Virus record (IMG/VR): IMGVR_UViG_3300033153_004031
Location: 1-60,989 of that record
Source of the DNA: a virus
Strand: one strand, 5' to 3'
DNA: 60,989 nucleotides
Made by a program: the position numbers and the translations under genes. This document shows positions 45,900-55,455 of the stretch, one piece after another. The notes under the pieces are model-generated. The model had not been told where the DNA came from and did no database searches. It saw only the letters and a program-made list of their open reading frames with translations. Positions within the stretch are counted from its first letter, which is position 1, and the number at the start of each line of letters is the position of its first letter.

Positions 45900-46931
45900 C
45901 TAATCCATATATGCGGGTAAACCACGCCTTGCTTCGGCCTGTTGCCCGGCAAGGTATCTCAAAGCATCAATCATTTTGTCGCCAGTCCAGCCGAGCCCCC
46001 CCCACACATCTTTAGCCAAGTTCCAAGGTGCATACGGGTTGTCACCGGAAAAACCGAGTTTACGCCCCACACCCGCAAGTTCTTGCATCGCCAAGGCGCG
46101 TTCTTCTTCGCCCGGGCCTTGGGTGTAAGACCCTCTTTGAGGGGGCGGCGGTGCCATGGGTTCTTGCATGGCACTGTAAAACTGCTTCCCGGCGGAAATG
46201 AGCGGGTCTATCAACATACTCGCCAACCCCCGCGCTTGCGGTTGCGGGGTTGCCATAGCTCGTGTCGCGGCGTGTGCGCTTTGCAATGGGGCGTCTGGCA
46301 CTTGCGGTTGTCCAACTATGCTACGAAACAATTCCTCTTTCGCTTGGTCTGGCAAACGGAAGTCTTCTGGGCTTGCCACTGGTTTAAACTTTTTTGGCGT
46401 TTTCCCAACCTCAGTCCCAAATTCATCATAGATTGGGTCTCCGCCGGTATGTTCGTAGATATATTTCCCCTCATCGGTATCAAAAATACCGTAATCGGTC
46501 GCAATGTATCGTTGCCCCTTACGGGCTTTTTCCCTCTCAATCTCCGCCCGCTCCGCCATTTGCCGTTGCAACCCCTTGGCCCTCTCACTCGGTTCACCCT
46601 CCTGAAAATAAAAGTAACCCGAGTCGGCGGCTCTTGTCTCCGGCACATTGGTAAACTTCAACGTTTCCCCGGCTTCTCTTTGCCTACGGATATAATCACG
46701 AATACCACCCGGCCCGCCAACCGTCTCCGGCCTCAAGTCCGGGCTAATCTCCCGCTCTTCCAGATAATCCGGTATCCGGGCGGCTTCCCGCATCTGTTCC
46801 AGTTCGAGTTCTTTTGCCTGTGACTCCAACTCCATCAGGCGATTTTGCAACCGCTGGAACTGGTTTATCAGGTTTACATAATCCGTGCCGGGATTCAGTC
46901 CTTTTGGGATATAGGGTTGTTTATACGCCAT
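45900..46931 (-). CDS. Internal virion-like protein (343 aa)
   Basis: A 343-residue protein with an N-terminal coiled coil (NQFQRLQNRLMELESQAKEL), charged linkers and a proline-rich patch (MAPPPPQRG). The last 60 residues are helical and Trp-rich (GWTGDKMIDALRYLAGQQAE). No known family; position and composition fit an ejection-apparatus component. Confidence 0.6.
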   Translation of the reverse strand: MAYKQPYIPKGLNPGTDYVNLINQFQRLQNRLMELESQAKELELEQMREAARIPDYLEEREISPDLRPETVGGPGGIRDYIRRQREAGETLKFTNVPETRAADSGYFYFQEGEPSERAKGLQRQMAERAEIEREKARKGQRYIATDYGIFDTDEGKYIYEHTGGDPIYDEFGTEVGKTPKKFKPVASPEDFRLPDQAKEELFRSIVGQPQVPDAPLQSAHAATRAMATPQPQARGLASMLIDPLISAGKQFYSAMQEPMAPPPPQRGSYTQGPGEEERALAMQELAGVGRKLGFSGDNPYAPWNLAKDVWGGLGWTGDKMIDALRYLAGQQAEARRGLPAYMD

Positions 46932-46940
46932 GATTTACTC

Positions 46941-47498
46941 CTATCCACCTCTGTAATGAAATCTTAAAGCGTTTCTAAGGCCGCGTGCCTTTTTCCGTTT
47001 TCTATTATAAGTGGGGTCAACCGCCGAACGAATTTGTGGGTATTTTCGTAAATAATACGCTTTTAAGTCTTGTTTAAGTCTGTCATTTGTAGCCCCCTGT
47101 ATACCCATTCGATCCGGCGAAAATGCGTTTACAACCCGCTGAAAATCGCCATATCGAATACGATCAACCCCAGGTGTTTCTGCCAACTTGCGATATAATC
47201 CCTGTTTTTGTTTATAGGCTAAATCATCCCATCGAACACCAGCGACACCAAGATCGGCAGGGCTGGGCCAGTTGGCTTGCGTCAGCGCATATTCTGTATT
47301 GCTCATGCGCCCCAATGAAATAGGAGCCATCCTGGTCTTAACTTCGACATCCCCCCCAGGCGTAACCCTTGCTTTCTCTTGACCCCTTAAAAGCTCGCTC
47401 ATTGGATCAACCGGGTTCCCCGTTTGGTCAAACCGCCCGCCGTAGCGCCGGTATAATTTCAAAAGGTCCGGTGTTTCTGTAAGCCTTCGCCATCCCAT
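46941..47498 (-). CDS. Virion-region protein sharing a domain with the 59669-59980 product (185 aa)
   Basis: A 185-residue basic protein. Residues about 65-130 (MSNTEYALTQANWPSP ... GLYRKLAETPGVDRI ... YGDFQRVVNAF) align with MSNIEYLRQMAGYTNP ... GLYNKLANEPLANKI ... REDFNQLVSSY in the 103-residue product at 59669-59980, so the phage carries two copies of the domain. Both end in a basic tail. Unknown function. Confidence 0.6.
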   Translation of the reverse strand: MGWRRLTETPDLLKLYRRYGGRFDQTGNPVDPMSELLRGQEKARVTPGGDVEVKTRMAPISLGRMSNTEYALTQANWPSPADLGVAGVRWDDLAYKQKQGLYRKLAETPGVDRIRYGDFQRVVNAFSPDRMGIQGATNDRLKQDLKAYYLRKYPQIRSAVDPTYNRKRKKARGLRNALRFHYRGG

Positions 47499-47507
47499 GA
47501 TAATCTC

Positions 47508-48182
47508 CTATGCGTACCGAAATAAATCGAACGGGTTGAAATTCGGGCCTTCGTAGAATTGATAGTAACTACCTGGAACCGTTGTCCCAAACGTCGTTTT
47601 AAACGTCTCGGTTGGACGCCATATACTCGTCTCGTCCACATGTCGCTCAAACTGCCTCGCAAGGTCGTCAAGCATCGGGGCCATGGATTTCAAACCCAAA
47701 TACTTGGCATACGGGGGCATTTCCGCCCTCATTTGTTCAATTTGCGGTAACACCTCTAACTCGGCTGCCTTTAGTGCCGCTTGTGTTTCCGCACCAAGGC
47801 CTTGGAGTACCGCCTGTGTTTCTGCCTGGTATTCTGGCGCATACCGTTGGAGTGCCTCCCGTGTGGCCGATGTCATCACATTCCCTAAACCTTGACCATA
47901 GCCGGCAAGTGCGGATTTTCTCTGTTGCTGCGCCGCGAACGGGTTGTCTCGCGCCAGCGCCCCCGTGCGGGCGACGGACTCCCGGAGAGCGTTGCGCAAC
48001 CCGCGCATCCCCGTTGCCGCCGCCTCCTGCTTGTACCCGGAGATAACACCCTGGTCCATCTTGGGAATTTTCTTTTGATAATCCGGCAGCTTAATCTCCG
48101 GCATCTTAATTTTCCAAGACGTTTTCCCTTCGTATGGGCCGAGCGCACCCAGCTTGGGTATAAACGGTGCTCCTATAGCCAT
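47508..48182 (-). CDS. Internal virion-like helical protein (224 aa)
   Basis: A 224-residue, alanine- and glutamine-rich helical protein (GMRGLRNALRESVARTGALA; NPFAAQQQRKSALAGYGQGL). Ala/Gln/Gly-rich helical proteins of this type in podovirus late regions are often ejected internal proteins. No catalytic motif. Confidence 0.6.
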   Translation of the reverse strand: MAIGAPFIPKLGALGPYEGKTSWKIKMPEIKLPDYQKKIPKMDQGVISGYKQEAAATGMRGLRNALRESVARTGALARDNPFAAQQQRKSALAGYGQGLGNVMTSATREALQRYAPEYQAETQAVLQGLGAETQAALKAAELEVLPQIEQMRAEMPPYAKYLGLKSMAPMLDDLARQFERHVDETSIWRPTETFKTTFGTTVPGSYYQFYEGPNFNPFDLFRYA

Positions 48183-48194
48183 TGGTTGTTCTCC

Positions 48195-49079
48195 TTATGT
48201 TGAACAGTATAAATAAACATAGCGGTGACGACCGCCCTCGCTTTGATCGACATTAATATTCTTATAATCTTTAATTGCTCGAATCATAAAAGTGGCGTAT
48301 CCGCCGACCGCATCGTTTAAATAACTCAAAAACCCGGCATGTAGGTCCACCCGGTATTGCTCTGTCCCACCAAGCAATGTAAACTCTTTTACCGGGCCGT
48401 CCTCTATATATGTGTTCCACCAATCGTCCCCGTCTAGGTCTAAAACATCGTATGTAGCATATTGAATATACGCGATAATTTCGGAATCAAAAACCGGTTC
48501 AATCATAAAATAGGCGTTTTGAAAAATAGTTCCATTTGGTATGTGCGACATATCAAAAAATATGCAGGACCGATGGATTGTTGCGGAACCACCCCCATCC
48601 CAATGGCTCCTGTGCGTGCTTACCCTGTTATAGCTCACCTCGGGACATCCGCCAGGGGCAACGTAATAATTGGCATTATCGTGCTGAAACCAGACATCGT
48701 TCCATGCCGTAGTACCACTATACGATGAGGCGCTACCCACCAAACACCCAAGGTATGATTGCATCGGCTCAAACCACTGTTGTTCCACTTCTGGTTCCGG
48801 CAACACAATTTCCGGCACCGGCCAATCCCAATCCGGTCTCCAATTAATCACAACCGGGTCTTGGTTCCACGTCAATTCCATCGCCTGGTAATCGGTGCTG
48901 TACTCCGCATACGGTTTTTTATACAATGAGTGGGGAATGTTCGGGTTGCTCTTGTAAACATACTGTGCGGGAACGATCCTCATAAAGTCCGGGTATTCCT
49001 GTGTATTTATATACGGCTTCTTAAACCGCGCCGATGTTTGGGTGTTTCCCGGACTCCGTATATTTGTTCGCTTTGCCAA
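48195..49079 (-). CDS. Structural protein, beta-rich (294 aa)
   Basis: A 294-residue protein: basic N-terminus, proline-rich central linker (WPVPEIVLPEPEVEQQW), then a beta-rich C-terminal domain (IHRSCIFFDMSHIPNGTIFQ; YATFMIRAIKDYKNINVDQS) that resembles a jelly-roll binding module. It follows the tail-hub-like gene and is probably a tail or surface protein. Confidence 0.6.
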   Translation of the reverse strand: MAKRTNIRSPGNTQTSARFKKPYINTQEYPDFMRIVPAQYVYKSNPNIPHSLYKKPYAEYSTDYQAMELTWNQDPVVINWRPDWDWPVPEIVLPEPEVEQQWFEPMQSYLGCLVGSASSYSGTTAWNDVWFQHDNANYYVAPGGCPEVSYNRVSTHRSHWDGGGSATIHRSCIFFDMSHIPNGTIFQNAYFMIEPVFDSEIIAYIQYATYDVLDLDGDDWWNTYIEDGPVKEFTLLGGTEQYRVDLHAGFLSYLNDAVGGYATFMIRAIKDYKNINVDQSEGGRHRYVYLYCST

Positions 49080-51551
49080 TTACTTTTCTTCCTCGGCGTA
49101 AAGCCACAGCGCCACGTCTTCCAGGTACATTGACTCACCCTTGGTGTTATTCCTAAACCGCAGGCCGATGTGATCCGACAGGGCGTCCATCACGAAACGC
49201 TCCCGCCGCGAGGCTTCGTTCTCGTTGGCCGCTATCATGCTCATCTCGATGGAGTCTTCCAGCACGTTGTTCAGGTACACATCAATCTCGACACTACCCG
49301 ATGTTTGCGCTTTCACCCGAAGCGCCATTTCCCGCAGGAACATCACCCAGTTTTTGTGGCTCAACTCCATCGTGACATAGCCGTCAATGGCCGCACTAAC
49401 ATCGTTTACACCCGTGTTTAATTGATATACGGTTCCGTCATCCACACCGCCGCCCACCTGGATAATCGCCACATCTCCACTTGCGGCCTCTACCTCGGTG
49501 GCACAAGACAATCCCTGCCCAAGACTGTCAAAATACCAAGCATTATCTGTCAGGTCATAAACCAAAAATGTGTTCGGGGTGGTGGCGCTGGAACCCGTCA
49601 CCAACCCGACTCTCAATATACTATAAGTAGAATCGTATGCAATCCAGTGTTCCTTTTCATACCCCGTGCGGATACACTCGCTTTCAAGCGGGTCGAAGTA
49701 GTTCTGAATATCGTCGGAAATTGCCCAAGCGGTCTTACCGTCTGTGCAAAAAACACCTTTTTGACTCAGGAAGTATGCGAGTGTTTTTATAGTCTCGTCC
49801 GTCCGTGTGCTTGTCAGAACACCGTCCACCACAACGGCGCTTTTGGCGGAAAACGTTCCAAGGTATGGGCTTATAATAAGCTTATCAAAATTATCCGGGT
49901 TGTCCCCCTCAAAAAGAGTCAAGCATCCCCCGTCGACACCCTTCTCCTCCTGCCAGACCATTAGTTCGTTATAGAACTTCTTCATACAGGTGATTTTATT
50001 CTTGCGCCCGTCTCCCGCCCGGCGATACCAGAAATCAGAACCGTTCAACATCATCGGCTCACCCGCCGCCGATACATAGATGTAGTGCGGTGCTTGGTTG
50101 AAAGAGTAAACGCCCCGCTCCTTCCACACGCCGTTGCAATAGCCGATGGTGCCGATGTCATTTATGTCGAAGTACGGCATTGTCTGGATGCCCACCTGAA
50201 CATCGTCGTTCATCGCGGTTGATTCGCCGTGACTCGTTTTAAACCTGTACCAGTATGCGTGGTATTGGGACGTGTTCAGCGTCCTCGGTTGCGCGTCTTC
50301 CCTGTCGAATATAACCCACCCCGTGTTACTCACGCCGTTTGTGCCGTCTGTCAGCCCGGAGCAGTCGGCCCACGCGCTACCAGTCCAGTACTGGACCGCA
50401 CCGATAGACGTGGATGCCGTCGTGTTGGGTTTTTCACCCACATCAATGTAGATTCCGCATATCTTATCCGCCGACGCAATATAGCAATAGTCCGTCCCCT
50501 CCCCGGAAGGAGCCATTGAGTCGAGTTCTACCGATTCTGCCGCGTAGGTCCTATACACATCTGCGCTGGCGTCATAGAACTGGACCTCGACAGCATCCAC
50601 CGGCACACCGTCCCACACGTTCTGTAAGGCAGTCCAGTCGGCGTCAAACGTGACAGTACTGATCTCCACCTCGGCGTCCAGGCTGTTCCCATCGGCCAGC
50701 GTGAACCGATACCAGAAACCCGACTCCCCGAACAAGTAGTGCGGTATTTCATCCGATTGCGGCGTCCACTCCATTGTTCCGGTCTGTGCCAAAGTCGCCC
50801 CGCCGGAAGCTGTTCCATCCGTCATACTGGTGTCTGCCCACGCACCATTCCAGTAATGTATGCGCCCCGTCGCCGCCGCGCCGTTCCCCGCCGTAATCGT
50901 CCATGTCAAAGACTTGGCTGGAATATTTGTCCTAATGTAAACCGCTTCGTAATCATTGGTTAAATCCCCCATGCTATCCAAGACTGCAACGCTCGTGGAA
51001 TCGGAATCGGACACCTCAATGGAGTAGTCTGTTCCACCGTCCGGCATAACATGTGCGGCATCCGACCCGACAAAGTACACAAACTTATATACCGGCGAGC
51101 TGTTGCCCGTGTAAATCTGGTGCTGGTCCACGCCATTGGAAAACAGCATGATGTCGTCCACCATGCTCCACGAAGCGGGGATGGCGCTGGCAGACCCCGT
51201 GAATACCTCAGACCCGAACGCGCCCGTTGTCACGGTGGGCGGGTTATTAGTAGCTTCCAGCACGCCACCGTCGCTCATTTGTGCGTAGAAGTGGCGTTCC
51301 GAGCGTCCGCCCGCGCTGTACTGGTACAGCGTCATCACCTTGTTACCGCCGTCCGCCGTGGTGTGTAGTTTGGCTTGCCCCTTGCGCTTCACGAACCCCG
51401 GATGCCGTGGCCGCATGTTCTGCACCATTGAATACTTGGCAAACGGCAAAAGGGGCTTCTCCCTGCGTGTGTCCGCCCCGCCCCGAAACTGCATATAAAT
51501 CGGGGACTCAAGGTATTGGCTGTTAATGCTTTTCAGGTTAATCTTCGCCAT
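49080..51551 (-). CDS. Tail hub / DNA-stabilisation-like protein (823 aa, P22 gp10 type)
   Basis: An 823-residue beta-rich protein. The start (FRGGADTRREKPLLPFAKYS, NMRPRHPGFVKRKGQAKLHT) resembles P22 gp10-type proteins that form the tail nozzle and plug the portal channel after packaging. Repeated strand motifs with Trp-Ala-Asp (YWNGAWADTSM; YWTGSAWADCSG) sit in two central beta-sandwich inserts, and the C-terminal half looks propeller-like. Location after the adaptor-like gene fits. Confidence 0.65.
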   Translation of the reverse strand: MAKINLKSINSQYLESPIYMQFRGGADTRREKPLLPFAKYSMVQNMRPRHPGFVKRKGQAKLHTTADGGNKVMTLYQYSAGGRSERHFYAQMSDGGVLEATNNPPTVTTGAFGSEVFTGSASAIPASWSMVDDIMLFSNGVDQHQIYTGNSSPVYKFVYFVGSDAAHVMPDGGTDYSIEVSDSDSTSVAVLDSMGDLTNDYEAVYIRTNIPAKSLTWTITAGNGAAATGRIHYWNGAWADTSMTDGTASGGATLAQTGTMEWTPQSDEIPHYLFGESGFWYRFTLADGNSLDAEVEISTVTFDADWTALQNVWDGVPVDAVEVQFYDASADVYRTYAAESVELDSMAPSGEGTDYCYIASADKICGIYIDVGEKPNTTASTSIGAVQYWTGSAWADCSGLTDGTNGVSNTGWVIFDREDAQPRTLNTSQYHAYWYRFKTSHGESTAMNDDVQVGIQTMPYFDINDIGTIGYCNGVWKERGVYSFNQAPHYIYVSAAGEPMMLNGSDFWYRRAGDGRKNKITCMKKFYNELMVWQEEKGVDGGCLTLFEGDNPDNFDKLIISPYLGTFSAKSAVVVDGVLTSTRTDETIKTLAYFLSQKGVFCTDGKTAWAISDDIQNYFDPLESECIRTGYEKEHWIAYDSTYSILRVGLVTGSSATTPNTFLVYDLTDNAWYFDSLGQGLSCATEVEAASGDVAIIQVGGGVDDGTVYQLNTGVNDVSAAIDGYVTMELSHKNWVMFLREMALRVKAQTSGSVEIDVYLNNVLEDSIEMSMIAANENEASRRERFVMDALSDHIGLRFRNNTKGESMYLEDVALWLYAEEEK

Positions 51552-51895
51552 TACACCGCGTCCAAATCTTCAATCCAGAAGTAAACCTGGTCTTTAAAGG
51601 GCAGGTCGGCCCCGTAAGAAGACGTGTATGTCCCTTCCAATGTCAGCACCCGTAGCACCTCACGCGCACCCTCCGGGATTGCCAAGTCATCGCCGGAAAG
51701 CACGATATCCTCAGACGAGGACGGAGACTCGATATTAACGTCAGCCCGGCTATTCACCGTCTCCCCCGCCGAGTTTGATAGCGTCCACGTCATAGTGGTG
51801 GGTGTTAAGGTGCTCCCGTCTTCATCGGTGAAGTCTACCGTAATGACAAACGTGCCGTTCTTTTTGGCCTTGGTCGAAAGGATGGTCGTTGCCAT
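51551..51895 (-). CDS. Ig-like structural protein (114 aa)
   Basis: A 114-residue protein from ATG 51895 (the frame extends to 51934, overlapping the previous gene). It has the strand pattern of an Ig-like or BppU-type domain (FVITVDFTDEDGSTLTPTTM; WTLSNSAGE). Small head-tail or fibre-anchoring proteins of this type are frequent. It overlaps the tail-hub gene by one base. Confidence 0.6.
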   Translation of the reverse strand: MATTILSTKAKKNGTFVITVDFTDEDGSTLTPTTMTWTLSNSAGETVNSRADVNIESPSSSEDIVLSGDDLAIPEGAREVLRVLTLEGTYTSSYGADLPFKDQVYFWIEDLDAV

Positions 51896-51900
51896 AGTCG

Positions 51901-52311
51901 CTATTCCAGCGTGAAGATACCGGATGATCCCCACTGTAGGGTGAATGTCCCGTTTGTTACAGACTGGCTCCCGCTAAAGTCGAATAGGCACACCAATAGG
52001 TCGCTGGCATGGGTGTCGTCGTATACCGCACCATAGGCCGCCGTAAACGTCGCCGATGTCCACGCCTCATCCGCCGCGTCAAACGTGACCTTAGTGCCCG
52101 ATCTTGTCCATGTCACCGAGTCAAGCGTCCCGCCGCCGGCGGTGTATCCCGTACCACTGATTTCGTTCCCGGAAACACTGGAAGCCTTGGTGTGTGACGC
52201 GCTTGCGGAATACGACTTGTTTAAAAGCATTACCTTAAAAGTATCGTTATCCAGGTCAATACTTCCATCCGCCATGTATTCCTTGAACGAGTTGTAAATC
52301 ATGTTCGCCAT
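51901..52311 (-). CDS. Conserved beta-rich virion protein (136 aa)
   Basis: A 136-residue protein beginning ANMIYNSFKEYMADGSIDLD, with FKVMLLNKSY and a beta-rich remainder ending TFTLQWGSSGIFTLE. It matches a very common phage family of unknown structure, usually beside decoration or fibre genes. Confidence 0.75.
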   Translation of the reverse strand: MANMIYNSFKEYMADGSIDLDNDTFKVMLLNKSYSASASHTKASSVSGNEISGTGYTAGGGTLDSVTWTRSGTKVTFDAADEAWTSATFTAAYGAVYDDTHASDLLVCLFDFSGSQSVTNGTFTLQWGSSGIFTLE

Positions 52312-53397
52312 TTATTGTTCCTCCACATAAAACGTCGCTCTTGCTCTCTTGCCCATATACGAAGCCCCGGCGCGTTTCCCGGTAAACGACGCGGATGCCC
52401 TCTTGCCCGTAAAATTAAACCTCCCCAACTTGGCGGTTGTTACCTGTGACGTGGATGCCGCCTGAATCGCCAGCGTCAGTGTGCCCACGAGTGATAGCGC
52501 GAGATTGCAGTCGGCGTGGATGGTTGGTGCGTACTGCGCCAATGTGAGTGCTTGCGTTGACAACGCAAGGTTGCAGTCGGTCTTTATTGTGAGTGCGTTC
52601 TGAATCAGTGAAAGCGACTGTGTAGATAGCGGAATGGTTGTATCAACCCATTGACCGACACGGGCAAGCGCGTGTTGCGTTAGGGATAAAGATTGGGTTG
52701 ATAAAGATAGCGTTACATCGTCGCTATATGGTGCGGCGGGTGGGGTAAAATTTGATGTCCACCGGGCGATGCCTTTGGATATGCGGATTTCGTCAAGATA
52801 GCCCGAAAACGGGTTGGTACCATTATCTTGTTCGCAGCCGATATTCAGTTTATGGGGCGTATAGGGCCATGATGTGAAATTATTAGTTGTTACACTTGTT
52901 CCCTCAGTTCCCCCGAGATATATTTTTACACTACCGGAATATCTAACTATCGCGATGTGGGTCCACGTGTTTTCTGTGACAGCACTACTGCTCTCTACGA
53001 CAGTAACGTCCGCACCAGACACTTTTGCTACAACCTGAATGGTGTCATCTGATTGGAGTCGCACATACCAAAAGTTGTTTAGATCAACACTGTCTTTTCT
53101 CTGTGAAATAATATCCCTATTGGTGCCACCAAAATGATAAAGACAAAAATCAATCGTAAAATCGCCCGTACCAAAATCCCAATCGTTACTGTCTGGTAAA
53201 CTTAACCAGTCATCACTTCCATCAAAATAAATACTGGAAGCACCAAACTTCTGCTGGTCGGTTTCATGGTGAACATCGCCGTTTTTCGTGATGGCGTGCG
53301 GGCAATTCGACCCGTTACCAGAATCGGTAAAGGTGGTATCTCCATCAGAATCATCAGAATGAATCAAAAGTACCGTATATGAATCGTTACCCGGCAT
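52312..53397 (-). CDS. LamG/concanavalin-like virion protein with two repeat series (361 aa)
   Basis: A 361-residue protein. Residues 1-225 form a LamG-type jelly-roll (SIYFDGSDDWLSLPDSNDWD; NTWTHIAIVRYSGSVKIYLG; GYLDEIRISKGIARW), a common carbohydrate-binding fold on phage particles. Residues about 230-320 are four loose copies of a LALSTQSLSLTQ-like unit, predicted beta-solenoid. The end carries three TGKRASASF-like units (FTGKRASAS, FTGKRAGAS, YMGKRARAT). Likely host-surface attachment. Confidence 0.75.
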   Translation of the reverse strand: MPGNDSYTVLLIHSDDSDGDTTFTDSGNGSNCPHAITKNGDVHHETDQQKFGASSIYFDGSDDWLSLPDSNDWDFGTGDFTIDFCLYHFGGTNRDIISQRKDSVDLNNFWYVRLQSDDTIQVVAKVSGADVTVVESSSAVTENTWTHIAIVRYSGSVKIYLGGTEGTSVTTNNFTSWPYTPHKLNIGCEQDNGTNPFSGYLDEIRISKGIARWTSNFTPPAAPYSDDVTLSLSTQSLSLTQHALARVGQWVDTTIPLSTQSLSLIQNALTIKTDCNLALSTQALTLAQYAPTIHADCNLALSLVGTLTLAIQAASTSQVTTAKLGRFNFTGKRASASFTGKRAGASYMGKRARATFYVEEQ

Positions 53398-54279
53398 TTA
53401 AAAATCCAACCTCGCCATTTGCGGAACGTAATTTCTTCGAATCGCCTTTGTCATTACGGCCCTGTGAAATATCTTTTCTATCACCATATCCACGGTATCC
53501 AGCTCGTTGTTCCTGTGTTTCGCAAACATGACTACTGCCGCGCGGAGTTTTTCATTAAACTCGTCGTTGTACGGCATGTCGTCATCTGTGGCTAACACCG
53601 TCGCCTTTTGGTTGTAATGTATGGTCAGGCCGTAGTCGTCGTCCGCCTGCCGGTCGAATACGATGTTTGTCCCTTCGTATGACCAGTAGTACGGAGGCCC
53701 GGTAGCGGCGTACTTCCTCAAGTAGTAGATGTAATCCAAGGATGTTTTTAAGACTTCGTTCTCGCCAACCCGCATTAACGTAGCCGATGCGTCCCCGGTA
53801 CCCTCGTCCACGATCACGTCTTCGTTAATGGTCAGCTTATTATTGGAGCCCGCTCCGTCATCGCCTATGGAATATATGGAAAGCAATCCAATGTCGGACG
53901 TGTTGTTACTGGAAGACCCGGATATACCGATGGTATCGTTCGCCTCGAAGTAATCAGAGAAGTCCGTTGCGGTGGATATGATAGTGTCGCCCGATGCCGC
54001 AAAGGTCAGGTCGGAGCAAGTGACAAGTTTACTATCGTACCAGATGGAGCGGACGGAGGCGCACCGCGTGGGCATAGTGATTTTATTCTGCCCCGTGGAT
54101 AGTGCCACACTAATAGCGTTCTGGTGTACCCAATCGGAATCCTTGGAAATCAAGATGCCGTCCAGGATTATCACGGCCCTGTTCAGGTATTCCAGAAGCT
54201 CAGCCGTTTCCATCTTCTGGCCCTTGTACTCCTTGAGGTCGTACCGGGCTGACGCAATTATTTGAGATGCCGTCGCCAT
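53398..54279 (-). CDS. Head-tail adaptor-like protein (293 aa)
   Basis: A 293-residue protein. The N-terminal helical part (SQIIASARYDLKEYKGQKME, LLEYLNRAVIILDGIL) and the helical C-terminus (FNEKLRAAVVMFAKHRNNEL) bracket a beta-rich insertion. This is the arrangement of P22 gp4-type adaptors that dock under the portal. It lies between capsid genes and the tail-hub gene, as expected. Confidence 0.6.
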   Translation of the reverse strand: MATASQIIASARYDLKEYKGQKMETAELLEYLNRAVIILDGILISKDSDWVHQNAISVALSTGQNKITMPTRCASVRSIWYDSKLVTCSDLTFAASGDTIISTATDFSDYFEANDTIGISGSSSNNTSDIGLLSIYSIGDDGAGSNNKLTINEDVIVDEGTGDASATLMRVGENEVLKTSLDYIYYLRKYAATGPPYYWSYEGTNIVFDRQADDDYGLTIHYNQKATVLATDDDMPYNDEFNEKLRAAVVMFAKHRNNELDTVDMVIEKIFHRAVMTKAIRRNYVPQMARLDF

Positions 54280-54353
54280 TATTTAACCTTTTTTCATTTA
54301 ATAACGCTGCGTATTAAATACACTCACTCAATACACACTGAATAAAATGCGGG

Positions 54354-54373
54354 AAGGGAGCCGGGTCTCCCTT
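54354..54373 (-). terminator. Hairpin downstream of the 54410 gene
   Basis: On the minus strand a perfect 7-base-pair AAGGGAG/CTCCCTT stem with a 6-base loop, followed by CCCGCATTTTATT. The CCCGC can pair with an upstream GCGGG as an outer stem. A weak or partial terminator, or an RNA-stabilising element. Confidence 0.45.
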
Positions 54374-54409
54374 GTCGGCCTGGGGGTAGCCTATCCCGCA
54401 AGGGAGTGG

Positions 54410-55078
54410 TTACGGCCGGACAACAAGCGCGTAAACATCAACAACACCGGAATTGATGTTTACGTCCGCCGTATCCGTTGTCGCCTTCAAGTCAATCGTG
54501 TCTGCCGAACCAAACACCAGCGGCCTTTTCGCAAGGGGGGCTTTGTCCACGATGATCTTGGCGGTAATCGGAGTGTCGTAAATTTTCAGCTCCGTGTCCG
54601 CCAAATTCATCATGCGAATCGTAACTATGTTCGCCCACGACACATGGCCCATGAACACCATGTCGGCAATATCGGTGTCGTCAGGAGTGACAACCACCGA
54701 GTCGTTAAAGGCCGCCCCATCAACCTCAACGTCAATCGCCTCCTGGTTCCCCTGCGTCAATAAGTATGGATACAGGTTGGTGTTTTGAACCAGCATTTGT
54801 TTCACGTTGCCGGTAGCGTCCAGCGGCATCCCGTTACCCCAATAGTCCACAACGGTTCCATACCCGACATCCACTGTTGAATTGGCCGGACACGCCGTAA
54901 TCACGTCGAGCCATACGTTCAAAACCACGTCGCCCGCCTTGACGTGAAAAACCCGATGCACGTCCCCTTCCCCGGCATCAAGGCTCTGGGTTCCAAAGTA
55001 CACCCGCCGCCTCCACACGTTTAACCGCTTTGTGGTCTCAAACTCCGGCTGACTAGCCATAAAGGTCTTGTAAATCAT
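54410..55078 (-). CDS. Beta-rich capsid-associated protein (222 aa)
   Basis: A 222-residue protein, almost all beta (GDVVLNVWLDVITACPANST; MVFMGHVSWANIVTIRMMNL), resembling small structural or decoration proteins of environmental podoviruses. It overlaps the YkgJ-like gene by 4 bases. Confidence 0.6.
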   Translation of the reverse strand: MIYKTFMASQPEFETTKRLNVWRRRVYFGTQSLDAGEGDVHRVFHVKAGDVVLNVWLDVITACPANSTVDVGYGTVVDYWGNGMPLDATGNVKQMLVQNTNLYPYLLTQGNQEAIDVEVDGAAFNDSVVVTPDDTDIADMVFMGHVSWANIVTIRMMNLADTELKIYDTPITAKIIVDKAPLAKRPLVFGSADTIDLKATTDTADVNINSGVVDVYALVVRP

Positions 55079-55455
55079 CCCTGTTCTCCTGCCTGTTGCG
55101 CTTTGCGCTTTTCACGCTCTTTTTCTACCAACTCCCTTACCCGAGCAGTGTACGACTCACACGCCTGCTCCTTGTTTTTCCTGATACTCTTGTCCTTCTC
55201 GGCGCACATGAACCGTCTGCACGTCTCGGGGCGATCATCGTATATTTTACAGGTGCCGTCTTGATTTAGATGCTGGCACGGGTCTTTCACCCGCATCATA
55301 ATGGCACCGCCGTTTTCCATGTAAAACTTGTTCCCCCGAAATAAAAAATACTCAATTATTTCCATCGACAGCATCGTGACCGGGAACTCTACATACTCGC
55401 AACACTCGTAGCACTCCAAACACTTCTGCTGTTGATCTGTTAACTCACTGGTCAT
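55075..55455 (-). CDS. YkgJ-family cysteine cluster protein (126 aa)
   Basis: A 126-residue protein from ATG 55455. CLECYECCEY, then DPCQHLNQDGTCKIYDDRPE and CRRFMC form the eight-cysteine pattern of the YkgJ/UPF0153 family, which binds zinc or an iron-sulfur cluster. Such proteins occur in many phage structural blocks with unknown role. It is coupled by overlap to both neighbours. Confidence 0.85.
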   Translation of the reverse strand: MTSELTDQQQKCLECYECCEYVEFPVTMLSMEIIEYFLFRGNKFYMENGGAIMMRVKDPCQHLNQDGTCKIYDDRPETCRRFMCAEKDKSIRKNKEQACESYTARVRELVEKEREKRKAQQAGEQG

